DNA of 64,000 nucleotides from Coffea arabica (GCF_036785885.1 NC_092323.1:13958501-14022500); one strand, 5' to 3'; shown: positions 37,348-50,153, numbered from the stretch's first letter. Notes: generated by a model from the sequence alone, not told the origin. Numbers and translations: made by a program.

Positions 37348-38739
37348 AAACCAAGGATCTCTCGTGTTCTGATGTTTTTGCTGTGCGAATGGCTAATAAG
37401 ATAGTCCATCAACTTCCAATGTAAAATATTTTTAGTTGTTAGATTTTCAATTTTCACATTTTAGCCCTTCAATAGTTGTTTTAGAGCTAGCCAAATTGAC
37501 TTCTTCCACTCGCATTAAAATATCTTTTATCACATTCTTCTATGCATTTGGTTTGGTAGCATAGGTATAAATTATGGAGTTGGGACAGATATGACTGTAT
37601 TTTCATTCGATTTTATGCAGTTATTGTACTTGTTACATTATTGATATACAATTATATTATATTCTTCTATTTGTGAAAATCATAATGTACATGAATAAAA
37701 TACTTGCATATATTTGATACAACTATTGGAAATAGTTAGTAATGAATTTCACATTGAAAGTGTGTGAAGAATGGAAGAGGTTTATAATCTTTTTTTTTTT
37801 TTTTTGTCAAACAGAAGAGGTTTATAATCAAGTGCACACCTATTCAAATAAATTTGGATGGTGAAAAATTTTGGAGGAAACTTTAAAATTACACGTACAT
37901 TTGTTATGTTGACTATTGAATTAGAATATAAATTTCATGGTCAAAAGATTGGCACTTGGGCACTTAGGTCTTAAGAACCGAAATTAATTTAATTAATTTG
38001 TTTTCTTTTAGGGGTTGTGTCTAATGATACAACTCTTAAATGTCCGTTAAGTGTCCATTGCTTTTAAAAAGGTGCCTATTCATGAAAAAATATGTTTCCA
38101 AAAGACATGACATTTCTTTTGGGGTATCTGAACATTATAAATAAGGATGTTCAGATGTTAAAAAATCTCACTTTTACTTCTAGTTTTTACTATTCTTCTA
38201 CTTCTTTCAAAACAATATTCTCTAAATCGTTCTTGAGAGAATTTCTGCATACTACTGTGTGGAAATTCTGGTTGGCTTTGTTAATCCTGGAGGGAATTGC
38301 CGCAAATCCGACAGTAGAATAGTGAGGGCAAATGTCCTTAAGGAAAGTAAATTTTCATGTCAAAGCCATTTTCTATTGTTGTAGTTATTACTATTTCTTA
38401 ACAACAACAACAATATAATGTAGTTGTATACCAATTATTATATCAAGTACGGGATGGGAGGTTTCGAAACAACATAGTGAATTTCATATTGACAAAAGAA
38501 ACAAGACATCCGAGGCTTCGAAAGACTACAAGGAATTTGAAGAAAATGGTCATTATTTTGCAATATGTCTGCATTGCAACAAAAAAACATATCTTGGGGT
38601 AAAACTAAACAGACCTCAAGCATTCTTTAACTACTCCATAGGATGGGCACTAGTGACTTAAATAAATTACCTCAAAGCTTTTTGGAGTATCGATGAATAT
38701 CCTTTACACGGCACTAAACACTCTATTTACAAAATATGG
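37348..38739. other. Intergenic, 3' flank of the AAA-ATPase
   Basis: AT-rich. A TATAAATAAGG motif near 38130, followed by a short open frame (38092-38322), might be part of a decayed LTR or promoter; support is weak. No gene is called. Confidence 0.35.
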
Positions 38740-39410
38740 CAAATATGGATATGAGTGCATCGCCTTGACAATTAGCATATTATGTCAAATATGGAAAATA
38801 AGCAATGAATTTCAGTTTAGCAACATTAGAAAGAACCCGATGGTGCAAATTGGCAAAACTCTAAATGACTGGAAAGAATACCAAGAGAGCCAAAAAGATG
38901 AAGGAAAACAAAAAGACTTGGGGGAAGCTGGAGATGAAGATAAAAGAAGGATTCCTCCAAGAGGGAATTGTATAAGAATCAACACTGATGCTACATTATA
39001 GAAGGCAACTGAAAAGGCTGGATGGGCAATGGTAGCAAGAAATGTAGCAGGAGAATTAATGCAAATTTGAACTTAGCCTAAGAAGGTATGTACGGAACCC
39101 TTGCTGCAAGAAGCCTTAGCAATTCTAATGGTAATGCTGAAGGCAAAACAGGAGGGATGGAAGGAAGTGAAATTCCAGACAGACTACAGGAATGTGGTTA
39201 CAAAATTCCAAGAGAAATCCATTGAGGATGTAACAGGAATGAGCTACTATCTTAGAGGATATCATCAGATTAAAGCAGGATTTTGATGTGTGCGGTTTTT
39301 CTTTCGTTAGAAGGATAGGCAATGTAGTTACTCACACTTTGGCTAAATTTGCCTTAAACTGTTGCTTTGATGTTTGTTGGAAAGGTGACTTTCCATCCTG
39401 AATAAAAAAT
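38740..39410 (+). pseudogene. LINE-type RNase H (RVT_3) domain remnant
   Basis: Across several broken frames the translation gives IWKISNEFQFSN, then RIPPRGNCIRINTDATL, KAGWAMVARNVAGEL, EALAILMVMLKAKQEGW, VKFQTDYRNVVTKFQ and GFSFVRRIGNVVTHTLAKFAL. This is the order of the RNase H-like domain at the C-terminus of plant LINE polyproteins. In-frame stops (at about 38999 and 39068) and a frameshift near 39285 show it is dead. No reverse transcriptase part is seen upstream. Confidence 0.75.
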
Positions 39411-39559
39411 GCAGCTGGGAATGACACTACCATGAAGCAGTTGCTCTAAACTTTTATAACATGGTTTTCATCAATGGAAATTGTTATCATTTGGGGGAAA
39501 AAGTTATACCAAGTATGGTGAATTTTTATTACCTTTGAATTATTCTTTTCAACTTTTAT

Positions 39560-40062
39560 AAAGGATAAAATGCAGTTTACTCTCCTGTAATTTAACGATT
39601 TTTCACATAATTTTCCTATAATTTTAAAAATTATACCTAACTTTTTCATGATTTGGATTAAGGTATCAAAGTATTAGAAATTATCTTGCACAACGTAACT
39701 CACAAAAATATCGAAATTACTCTTATTTAAAAACTAATATGATTGAAGTGATCAAAATATATAAACATAATATGCATGATATTTTAATTTCTTATAATTA
39801 TGCATTTTATCATATAACTCCCTTATAATTTAGTGTTTTACCACATAATTTTTTTATGGTTTTCAAAATAGATACATAATTTTTTGTGATTAATAAATTA
39901 TTTTTAACTTTATATAGGAATACTTTTGATATTTTAATTGATTCCGTTATGAAATATAAATTACTTTAATTCAAATTATAATAGAGTTATATACAGCTTT
40001 TAAAATCATAAGGAGTTATATGAAAAAGCGCTAAACCAGAAGAGGTTAAAGTGTAATTTACC
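39560..40062. mobile_element. Old foldback element related to the 34.3-kb copy
   Basis: The ends GGATAAAATGCAGTTTACTC and the complement of AAAGTGTAATTTACC, and the internal blocks AATTTAACGATTTTTCACATAA and TTTTCAAAATA, parallel the 34327-34797 element but are much more diverged. No target duplication is recognisable. It ends near the presumed start of the next gene's leader. Confidence 0.55.
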
Positions 40063-40338
40063 TGAATTGTACTTAATAATCCCAGGTCCACTTTGGACAC
40101 ACATAAAGCCTCTCCAAAATCTTTGCCGCTCTTGACTCCGGCCAACAGCCGTTCTTCTTCCGTTCCACCCAGAACCGACCAAATTTTTTTTTTCCCTGAA
40201 TCGCCGAAATCTCCGGCCAAATTGCTACCTCCCGTCCACTGCTCCGACCAGAACTGTAAACAATCTTGATTATAGTATGAGTCGGCTCAATTCAATTGAA
40301 TTATGAAGCTATAGCAACGGGAGAAGAAAGCAAAACTT
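40063..40338 (+). promoter_or_regulatory. 5' flank and leader of the RRN6-like gene
   Basis: A comparatively GC- and pyrimidine-rich stretch (CTCTCC, CCGGCC, CTTCTTCCG) directly upstream of the ATG at 40339. It is probably transcribed leader; no clear TATA box. Confidence 0.35.
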
Positions 40339-43300
40339 ATGGAATTTTCAGAGGAATGGAAATCTCTATGGCCAATTTCCTCAGTATTCAACCCGCCGCT
40401 CCTCCTCCTCGACGGAAACCCACCACGACCGCCAAAACGAACGCGTCTTGAAGATGAAGAAGAAAAACAAGAAGAAGAGGAAAAAACCCATGAAGAAATA
40501 GGTCCAATAATCTTCACCCCATGTCCCAAATCCCTTATTCAACTCTACTCTTCACCATCTTTAGCCCCTCGGCTTCCAGTGCCTTATCCTGGACTCACGC
40601 TCGCAAGATTCCTCGTATCCTCCACCTTGAATTCCGCCACTCCACTTTCTTCTATTACTTATTCCGTTTCTTCTCATATTGCTTCTGAAATCGGGTCTGA
40701 GCTCGTACTCGCCCAGCATGAATCTCATGATTATTTACATGGGTTTAATTGCCTTCAGTTGCTCCGGCTCCCTTGTGATGGTGATGATGAAAGCTGGGCT
40801 TATTTGGCATTTTTTCCTGCTGGGGAAAATTGTGAGCAAGTTGGATTTGTTAAATTATTTTTAAAGGGAAACTTCCAGTTGGAGGTTGAGCTAAATCATG
40901 GGAATCAGGACGTCTTTGTTGCTAATCAGAAACTTAATAGTCGGATTTTGCAGTTGCTGGTGAACCCTGTTTCTGATTTTGATGATAGTTTATCAGGTAA
41001 TCTTGTATTGATTTTTTAGATCTTTTCTTAATATTTGGGCTTTTTGAATGTGGTAGATGGTTTTTTAATGGTTATTACTCCTTTTATTCTTAAGTCAATG
41101 TCTGATTCATTGTCGTAAGGGAGTTGTCATGTTCTTGGGATAGAATCCTAAGGGTCTGCGCATTTGCGTGCCAATTTTTGTATATGGAGCTGCGGTGTTG
41201 ATACGATAGTATCGTTTTGTGGAATGTTCCGTTCTTTTGAGAGATTTTTGATGTAAAACTGACTAAAGTAATGGAAATGGATAATGCTTTGAGAATAAAG
41301 CCCCTTAATTGCAAATGCAGATTATGGCAGCTGAATAATTGCGTTTTTTATGAACTAGGAAACAACTTCTGTAGGGCTCGGGGAATTGCCAATGGAAGAA
41401 ATGAAAATATTGTTGTTAGTAAATTTTGGCATTGTGTATATTGGTAGGATATTAAAGTTATTTAGATAAGGCTAAGGTCTGATCCTGGTGATTTAATTTC
41501 AGCTGATGCAGCCAGTTCATTTTCTTCTTCTGCTGGATTAGCTGTTGTTGGATATTTGATGGCATGTAGCATACATTCTGTGTATTGGTATGCAGTGAAG
41601 ACTACTAGTGGGGCTGATGGTTTGGGGGTCAAGTGCGCAAAGGTAGATTTTGTGGGTCAGAGATTGTTTGGGATTTCTGAAGTTGTTCATGCCTGTTGGA
41701 GTCCGCATTTATCTGAAGAGAGTGTTGTCTTGCTAGAGACCGGTGAACTGTACTTGTTTGGTATTAGTTCTTGCTTGGAAAAGCATCCTAGTTCAAACAA
41801 CAGAGTGGGAATGAAGAAACTGAATGCTTTATGGAGCAAGAATAAAGATTTTGAGAACAGTGGCCGTGGTGGTTGGATAAGTGTTGAATTTAGTTGGCAT
41901 CCAAGAATTTTGATTGTTGCTCATGCGGTTGCTGTATTCTTAGTTGATGCTAGGTCTTGTGGGTGCAATTTGAGCTGTTTACTGAAAATTCAGATGCTGT
42001 CTAACATACAGCATGATAGATTCATCGGTCTCTGTCGAACTGGTTGTGACGGATTCAGGTTTTGTGTGACCTCTGGAAGATTGCTCATGCTTTGTGATGT
42101 AAGGCAACCATTTAGGCCACTATTGCGATGGGTGCACAGTCTTGATAATCCACGTTACATCACTGTTTTTAGGTTGTCAGAGTTAAGGTCAAATACCAAG
42201 GATGACAAGTGGGCAACAGACTCAGGCTCTTGCATCTTGCTTGGATCATTTTGGAACAGTGAGTTTAGTCTTTTTGTATATGGACCAAACAACAAGACAA
42301 AAACTGTTTCTTCTGAAATATCAAAATTTTGCAACTCCTTTTATGCCTGGGGTCTTCCTTCAGAGTTCTCGTTGTCAGCTTATGGTACTCATTGTGGACG
42401 TTTTCTCATAAGAGAAGAGTGCTTGAAGGATGCTCTTCCTGTGTGGTTTGATTGGAGACAGAAAACAGGTGTAGTTCTGGGGTTTGGTATTTTCAGTAGG
42501 GACCCCCTAGCTCCCTTGCCAAAATCAGACACTGTGGATGGATTTCTGTTAATTCGGTTAACGTCCTCAGGGAAATTAGAAGCACAGAGATATCATGCAG
42601 TGGGAGAATGTGGTAGAATTTCTGATGAAGCCCACAGAAAGACATTATGCAATTCTCAGGCAGATCTTTTGTACGAAATGAGCCATGAAGAGGATGACTT
42701 GAACATCAAATTTAATTTCCTGAATTTTCAGTACCTTCAAGGTTATCTGAATGGTAATCTTGCTGAAATCCTTAGTAAGGAAAGAAAGCAGGTCGACAAA
42801 GTTGCCTTAAAAAAGGAAGCTGGAAAGGAGAGCAATGAGGAGTCCATGGTTGGTGATCCCACTGGATATGGGTCACTGCAGAGAATCTTTGATGTGTTTA
42901 AAGACATTAATTTGCCAACTAGTATTTATGAGATTGCCTTGAGGTGTATTTGGGCAAATATGCCCGAGTATCTTGAACGTTTGGCTCTCTCCAGCCACTC
43001 AAAGTACCCAGAAGCCCCCAAATTTGAATCCTATGGTATTCCTTTTCAAATACCATCGTACTGCGGCAATACTAAGTCGCGCAAATTTCTGCCTTCCAAA
43101 GCTCTTAAGCAGTCCTTTCTGCCCCCTCCTTTTTGGCTTACTCTTCATATGGATATTTCTGGTATGCTTGGTAAAAAAAATCTAGTTATACGGTCAGCAG
43201 AAGAAGAAATCCAACTTCAGTGTGATGGGGTTATGGAAGCAGCTGATGAACTAACAGGGGCACGTACTGAAGCTGAATCAGAGCTTGATGGTACCTATGC

Positions 43301-43682
43301 TGTTTCCCTTGCTGATGATACTGACGAAATTAATATTGGGGATGGAGATGTAAGAAACTTCTTTTTTCATAAACCTGTGGCATTATTGGATGAGGTCTGT
43401 ACAATGGAAATAAAGTGCGAAAAGTTCAGAACTTGGAGCAAGAGATTCACAACCTTTTTATACAGAAAGCAAGAGCTTTCCCCAGATGTCAGTCCAGAGA
43501 TGGTTGGCCTAGACCTGCTTAATGCAGGGTGCCCAATACAATTGACATTTAATGATTCTGATATCTCTTTTGACCCAAACGAGCTGAAGACACTGAAGTT
43601 GCTAAAGAAACAACATTTGGATTTTCAGAAAGGGTTTGGGTTGTATCAGGAATATGTTACTAGGGGTAACTTCAAGAAATAA
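40339..43682 (+). CDS. RRN6/TAF1C-like RNA polymerase I initiation factor
   Basis: Two exons, 40339-40996 and 41503-43682, joined by a phase-1 GT-AG intron (TCAG|GTAATC ... TTTCAG|CTGATG). They total 2838 nt, 945 residues plus stop. The N-terminus is Pro/Leu-rich and then strongly acidic (EDEEEKQEEEEKTHEE). The middle shows regularly spaced hydrophobic strands (GWISVEFSWHPRILIVAHA, RLLMLCDVRQPFRPLLRWVH), consistent with a beta-propeller. This pattern recalls plant proteins annotated as RRN6 or TAF1C, subunits of the Pol I promoter-selectivity complex that act in the nucleolus at rDNA promoters. I place it from overall resemblance rather than one diagnostic motif. An uncharacterised WD-like nuclear protein is the alternative. 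Gene structure is reliable, function less so. Confidence 0.75.
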
Positions 43683-43931
43683 TATGTACTTTCCGTGTAT
43701 ATAATTTGTCTTTTGGCCTCTTCAATTTTGTACCTTGGTCAATACCTATTTTTGGTTGCTGGGCTAGGCCTTTGGTACATGTTACATAATCAGAATTTTG
43801 TAGACTAGAAAAACAGAACCTGATTTTGATCTGAAGATGAGTAAAAGATGGTATAACTTAGAAGACACAAGCAGGAGAACCTAAGATGGCGTTGAGGAAA
43901 AGGGAAGAACAAGATAAAAGAAATAATGTTA

Positions 43932-45064
43932 GGGATAATTGCAGAAACCTCCCCTGAGGTTTTTAATAGTTGCACTCACCTCTTCTCATGTTTCGAAAAT
44001 AGCACTAACCTCCCCTGAACTTAATGTTTTAATAGTATTTTTAGTCCATGTTGGAGAAAGTACCATTAAAAAAGTATTTTGAGAAGTGAGATGATAATGT
44101 TGTTTCATTTGTACCATTTTTTCCTCTTGTAAGGTTGTATTAGTAAAAGAATGAAAAATATTAAAAATTGGAAACAATTAGTGAATCTCAAGGGGATATA
44201 AGTGCAAAGAGAATAAGTGCAACAACAACGACTAGAAGAAGCAACAAAAATATGTTCAAAAATCTGAAATTCTAAAACATATAAAATGTACAACCAACTC
44301 AAAAAAATTTTCTTCACTAGTGTGCGTAGAAACTTCTCAAAAACAAACAGAAGTTTTTTTTTTTTTTTTTTTTTTGTGTGGTTAGTTTGCTAACTAAAAG
44401 TAAAGTAGTGGTGCCAAAAGAATGGCTTCATCAAGCTATTGGAGAGAATCATGGACTTCACCAAAGTGACAAAGTCAGAACAACCAAATGCCACAGTCGA
44501 TACACTACTTATCATCAATTTGATAATTACTTTGATGACTATTGCTGTTGTACCTTTATTTCTGCTTTCTTTCTCCATTCGTTTTATGAATGCTTAAAAT
44601 GAAGTGAGTTCAACCAAAACCACTAGAATTTATTCTCTTATGGAGGTTTGCTTGGAGTTCTTTCCTCTGCCATTTTCTTGCTTTTGCTTTTCTTCTATGT
44701 AGATAATGTACAACTTGAATTGTCTTCTCAAGAGCTGTCAATTACAAAATGACACCATGTTGAAACATTAATTGGCGCTATTTTGTGGCACCATTTTGTA
44801 AGTGCACTTGTAGTGTCTGATCAGGTAAGAAATAACCGTTAATCTTGTTTAATTAGTTATCATGAAATTATTTATTGCCTAACTTTTTTACCCCAAATTT
44901 GTTTATTAACAACCTTAAATTCTTAAGGTATAGAAGTAAATTCACCCTATCTTATATCAGTTATGCCCTAAATTCGTGTTTGGGGAAGTCAGTGCTATTT
45001 TCAAAATCTTAAGAGGGTAAATGCAACTGTCAGAGACCTCTCCTGAGGTTTCTGCAATTATCCC
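43932..45064. mobile_element. 1.13-kb foldback element, MULE-like, perfect 9-bp TSD
   Basis: The ends are GGGATAATTGCAGAAACCTC and its complement. The first and last 100 bp or so pair imperfectly (shared CCTGAGGTTT, AATAGCACT/AGTGCTATT blocks). Both flanks read ATAATGTTA (43923-43931 and 45065-45073). The roughly 900-bp interior has no transposase; it includes a run of about 20 T at 44355. It lies about 250 bp downstream of the RRN6-like stop codon. Confidence 0.88.
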
Positions 45065-45073
45065 ATAATGTTA

Positions 45074-47301
45074 TGATTTGGCTTGGGCGGCAGAGAGAGG
45101 AGCAAGTAAAGAGGAAAGAAAAGGCACTGGAAGAGACTAAAATGAACGACCGCATGGCAATTAGGAATGTAATGTGATTTTTTTTCTTTTGCTTATAATT
45201 ATCAATGCTTACTTTTCCTTTTCAAAAAAGTTAAATTATGCCAATATTTAAACCACACTTTACATGTTTGCAATTTTCAGAAAAAAAGCTTTGATCACAT
45301 ATGATGATAAAAAAAAAACCAAAGAAGGGAAATAAAAACAAATTATGGGAGTTTTCTAAAACATGGGTAGTTATTAAAGTTCACTAAATTGTTACTTTGT
45401 ATAAATACTATATTAGGGAATTGTAGAGTGAAGTAAGATTATTTATTAGCCGGTTCAAATTGTTTTAAGCTCTAAACTATAAATGTCATTTTGCTAATTT
45501 CACGAGGAAGGAGAAATTTTGTTTACCATGAGATCAAGTTTAAAGACCAACTATTACAATCTCAAAACCGAGCAGATAAGCAATAAAAAAGCTTAAGACA
45601 ATTAGATTTGTAGAGGTCGCGATCTTATATTTTTAATGAAAGAGGTTAAGTGATGTAGAATATATATGGAAAATGGGTACTACTTATATCCATTTTTTTT
45701 AAAATCTAAATTCTTTTTAACTTTTTTCCTTTTTCTTGTATTCTCTTTACATGTTTGTTTTTTGACATGAGATTTTTTTTTGGGGATAAAATCTATGTTG
45801 AATTTTAAATGAATATGTAAGATACAAAATTAAATAATTATAAATCAATTTTTTTTTTAAAAAAATTAAATCATAAGAGGGGCGGGGCGGGACGGAAAGT
45901 ACCCATTGATCTGACTCTCTTTCAGCGAGTGCCCAGTCATGGAGTACTCGTTGACACACAGGACGGATAAGAGTCAGAAAATTGCTCCAAATGCTGAGTG
46001 AGATGAGTACCGAACTCGTACCCACCCCTACCTAGTGTTCCTAATTCTTTATTCCGCTTTCTTATATCAATCTCTATTGTGTCTTCCTTTAAAAAAAAAA
46101 ATCTCTATTTTGTCTTCTATTCTTTCGCCATTTGAGTAGCAGCAAGACGGATATGGAAATTTCTTAAACACTACCACACAAGAAGATAAATATTCCATTG
46201 ATTCGAAGTCCGGTAAACATATTTCCATGTGTTTTCCAAGCATATTGCATCGACTCTCCATTAAAGAATTGAGAAGTATCAGTCTCCAAGAAATTAATAA
46301 CACTCTCCAGTTCAGTATTGGCAAGTAGGCAATAAACTAATTTACCTAATATGGGGAGAAGTATAAATATTATAGTTTTGTGACATAATAACACATCCTT
46401 AATCATTAATCACGCAGTGGCCAAGTGGGATGTTGACTCTCCAACATCCCAGGAACAATTGACTTGATTTAGGTTAATCACAGGGACATTAATCAATTGC
46501 AAGATATAATTGCTCCTTTATCTTATTCTGCTTTGACGAATATAATAAGTAACAACATGTGTGATATATAAGATCCTATAACCATTCTTTCAACTTGCCT
46601 GGAATTGATGCACTTACATGAACTAATGGATTACATGGTACTTGCACAATTGTAAAATAAAGATCAACTTGACACCAATTAAGACAAGAAATATGTCAAC
46701 TGGGCTCATTTGGATCTGATTATAGATGGAAAAAAAAGGGCAACGGGTGATCAGCAAACTAAACAGAAATGCGGCATATTGAGAGGGAAAAAAAAGGGCG
46801 TTTGGGTGAATCGATCAAGAGGATAAAAATGCTATGAAACTAATATATAGCAATAACATGTATATTTGAGCTGAAGAAAATGGTTAGAATGTGATATTGG
46901 CGAGAGTTTGATGACTTATTTTAGATGAAAGAAAGTCCAATGACCAAAATAAGACATTTAAGAAAGTGTGATCAACTTTAGTGCATCTGCTACATCCCAA
47001 TCAAGTTCATGGTATGCAATAGCTGAATGGAGGTTTTCACTGCTGTTTACACCCTTTGATGGAAGAAATATGGCGCAATTGCTTGGCTAAATTCCATTCT
47101 GAATTTTAAACTATCGGTTGATTTTCACTTTAGTTCTTAAATTTCAATTTCAGATATTTTACCTCCTAAAGTATGAAACTGATAAATACAAATTTTTCTT
47201 ATTTTAAAGTCTCCTATTCTGGACATGGACTTGGAGATTACTTTTGCTTACATCCAAATTGCTTTGTGAAATTTGAAGGGGGACAGCAATTCAAGTGTTG
47301 T
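45074..47301. other. Intergenic, one hAT-like end
   Basis: AT-rich. The part 45878-46033 (GGGGCGGGGCGGGACGG ... CGTACCCACCCCTA) resembles one terminus of an hAT-like element (complement begins TAGGGGTGGGTACG). I could not find its partner or a duplication. No gene is called. Confidence 0.4.
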
Positions 47302-49087
47302 TTATGATCTTCCATCATAAAGGTTTGCCAGAGCCTGTCGTATTTTATTTGCAAGAACCTCCGCAGTCATGCAGAATTCCTCATTCACCTGCAACCAAAA
47401 AATACCTTTGATCAAGTTCGAGTTCATAATCATTAATTCCTGGACTGCACTAACCGAAAAATACCTGTGCAACTGCACCAATAGAAAGCATGCCATCCCC
47501 AAATTGCAAAAAGCTGCTGCTTTTGATAGTTAATTGGATCTTGTTCATTAGGGAACCGAATTCGAGCAAGATTTCTTCGTGATTCTTGCATTCGATTTTT
47601 ATTAGCATATCTACTCCTGAACTTTTTACTTGAACCTCAACAGCAGACGACAACTCCTGATCGCAGCTGCTGTCATCAGAGGTTTTCTCCCCAGATGATG
47701 ATGCATCGTCGTTGGTGGCAGTAGAACAAATAGGACGAGATTTCTTCATTGCAGAAACAACCAATTCCTCCCGCTGCTTCCTCTTTTTCTCTTCTTCCTC
47801 AAAAAACTTCACCCGTTTGTCGAGTTTTTTTATATGCTCCACAGCACCTACAAGCACAGATGCCTTGTCCAACTGCACGCCAACAAAAACAAATCCCAGT
47901 GAACCAACTAAAGTTGGAAAAGACACTCCATTGTAATCATCTTGTTCTAGCGGTTAATCAACTATTTCTTTTAGCTTCAAATTACAACCTGGATTTACAA
48001 TTATTAGCTTGTACCTGTTTTGACCTTGTAGTTATGTTGTTGTATCATGCCTTGTAAATTTACAGACAAATGACAAAATCTTTTGGCCTAACAATCTACT
48101 AATGGAACCAACCAAAAACGGAAAGTAAAACCAAAAATTGCTATGAATTATTATTGGAACTACTTTAATATGTTACTAGATTAATTAACATTCACAAAAC
48201 TTCATTGTGTTTTCACAAGTTTACACATGTGCGTCTGGATGCATACCATATATAGGAAGAAATTAGTACAAAATTTGAACGAATGTTTTATGTCACATAT
48301 CAAGACATGGCAATTTAAAGAAATCTTTAGTACATTGTACAGAAACAGTAAATCTTAGTTACCTTCTCTAGGTGAGGAACTATAGCTGATAAAGCTATGA
48401 AATGCTTGGACAGATTTTTTCGTCGTTTTCTTTCTGCTAAAAGATGATCTTGAGCCTGCAAGTGTGTCCGAGAGAAACCCCTTTTAAAAGGGTCGGTGCC
48501 ATGCTCTAGAGCTCGATATGATTCCTGATCAAAGGATGTTGGAGAAATAGAAGAGGAGAAGCCTATATTTCCGATAGGCATCATATCTTCGGACTCAGTC
48601 TTGACAGAGTAATTTGGTAAGTTGTAGTTCACAGTCCCAAACGAAATCATTCTGGTGGAAGGAGAAGAAGAGGGCTTTGGAGATGTGCCAATGAATTTCG
48701 AATTCATGCCGTTGTTGTTCAGTTGGACAGGTGGTTTAAGACTAATGCTATTAATTTGAGAAACATCATGAGGTAGCTTTCTCTTGCCGGAGGATGGATG
48801 ATTTGGGTAGCTCCCATGATCCGAGGAGGAGGATCGGTCGAAAGAGGTATTATCTGTAACAGATTCTTCAATGGAGTTCATCATCGGCCACCTATGATTA
48901 AGGGCAGGAACATCCATTTCCTAACGAAATTAAGAGAAGAAAAAAAAAAGAAGGCCAAGTCTTCAAATATTGATAAGCAAAACTCCTTCACAATTGGTCA
49001 GAACTCAGAAGTGAAAAAAAAGAAGAAGCCATTTCGTGCAAATCTTACCAGTACTTCAGAAAGCCATGATTCAGTTGAAAGATCCAT
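47302..49087 (-). CDS. bHLH transcription factor, subgroup IVa (bHLH18/19/25/NAI1-like)
   Basis: Four coding exons, all phase 0: 49087-49049, 48920-48363, 47872-47465 and 47388-47302; 1092 nt, 363 residues plus stop. The short first exon encodes MDLSTESWLSEVL, the typical opening of this subgroup. The bHLH domain straddles the exon 2/3 junction: DHLLAERKRRKNLSKHFIALSAIVPHLEK, then LDKASVLVGAVEHIKKLDKRV. The basic region keeps the His-Glu-Arg triad that reads E-box DNA. After the helix-loop-helix come an acidic Ser-rich linker and the C-terminal ACT-like fold (IKIECKNHEEILLEFGSLMNKI), ending in VNEEFCMTAEVLANKIRQAL. Arabidopsis members regulate ER bodies (NAI1) or jasmonate effects on iron uptake (bHLH18/19/20/25); the target here is unknown. 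It is a paralogue of the gene at 59.8-62.2 kb. All donors are GT. Confidence 0.92.
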
Positions 49088-49510
49088 ATGGATAGATTTG
49101 TTTCTTGCCCTTAAACTATCTGTTAGATAATTTCAGATCCTGAAGAAAAGGAAAACCAACCCACAAATCTTCATTAGATTACAAGGCTGATAAACTAAAT
49201 CCAGTCTTTACTCTTTAGATCTATCAAACTATCCATTCTAATGCATGACAATCCGGAAAAGCGGGTTTTGGACTGCTAAAAGAACAGAAACTACAAAAAT
49301 AAGAGGAAAAATTTAACTTTAAAAAGATTTGGCAACCAGCCTAAATCTGGTACTACAGAAGTACTTGGACTAAAGCAGTAGAACAGTCATGCTATCATAT
49401 CTTACAGTACTAACTACTATCATAGGACTAATGATAAGATTCCCATGCAGTACCAGAAACATGTGAAGAAGAGACGAGGCAGAAAACAAAAAATGTGTGG
49501 AGGGGGTTAC

Positions 49511-49583
49511 CTCAGAGCAAATCAGACAGGTAGTATTCAACTGCTGTTTCCTGAAAAGGGTTGGTCTTTTTTCCTCTTTTATT
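49511..49583 (-). promoter_or_regulatory. Untranslated first exon and TATA-like box of the 49-kb bHLH gene
   Basis: On the minus strand CTGTCTGATTTGCTCTGAG|GTAACC (donor at 49511/49510) closely matches the sequence upstream of the paralogue (TGTTGATTTGTCTGAG followed by GTGAGGTAACC, near 62660). This suggests both genes have a homologous non-coding first exon and leader intron. A TATA-like AATAAAA lies at 49583-49577, aligned with TATAAAA in the paralogue. Confidence 0.5.
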
Positions 49584-49588
49584 GCTGT

Positions 49589-50055
49589 CTGGAGCTGAAC
49601 CAAGTAGCTCGGTTCGAGCTCGCGAGCTACTTGGTCAGCAGCTCGAGCTCGAGCTCGATTGACCAAGCTCGATCTCGAGTTCGAGCTGCTCGTTAGAGCT
49701 ATCGAATCGAGCTCAATTTTGGAAATATGATACTCGAGAGTTCGACGAGCTCTATTGAGTTTTTTATAATATATATTTTAATTTTTATTATTGTAAAATG
49801 TCAATAATATCCTTTATTTAAAATTATATATAAAATATTAATTTTTATTACTTGAGCTTGATTAAACTTGATTGAGCTCGAATAAGCTTGATTGAGTTTG
49901 ATTTGAATTAATTACATTTAATTAAACTCGAGCTCGAGTTCGAGCTCGAGTTCCATAAATTGATGTCGAGCTCGATCTCGAGTTCAGTTATTTTGCCTCG
50001 AGTTGAGCTCGAGTAATGCACTACTCGAGCTCGACTCGACTCGACAGCACCCCTA
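49589..50055. mobile_element. GAGCTC-rich hAT-like element next to the bHLH promoter
   Basis: The outer parts are dense in CGAGCTCGAG motifs with an AT-rich centre, the same design as the hAT element at 35751-36195. The right end, read on the minus strand, starts TAGGGGTGCTGTCGAG, and the left end starts near CTGGAGCTGAACC. No convincing target duplication was found. It begins only a few bases upstream of the TATA-like box. Confidence 0.55.
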
Positions 50056-50153
50056 TGTATGACCCTCCATATGGGTTTTGTTTTATCATGTTTTGCTTAA
50101 AAAAATCGAGAACCGACCGAGAGAGAGAGAGAGAGACCGTACATTAGGACTTA

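Noticed and set aside
39560-40062. Target duplication for the old foldback element
   Set aside because: The flanking sequences do not match, so no duplication is claimed.
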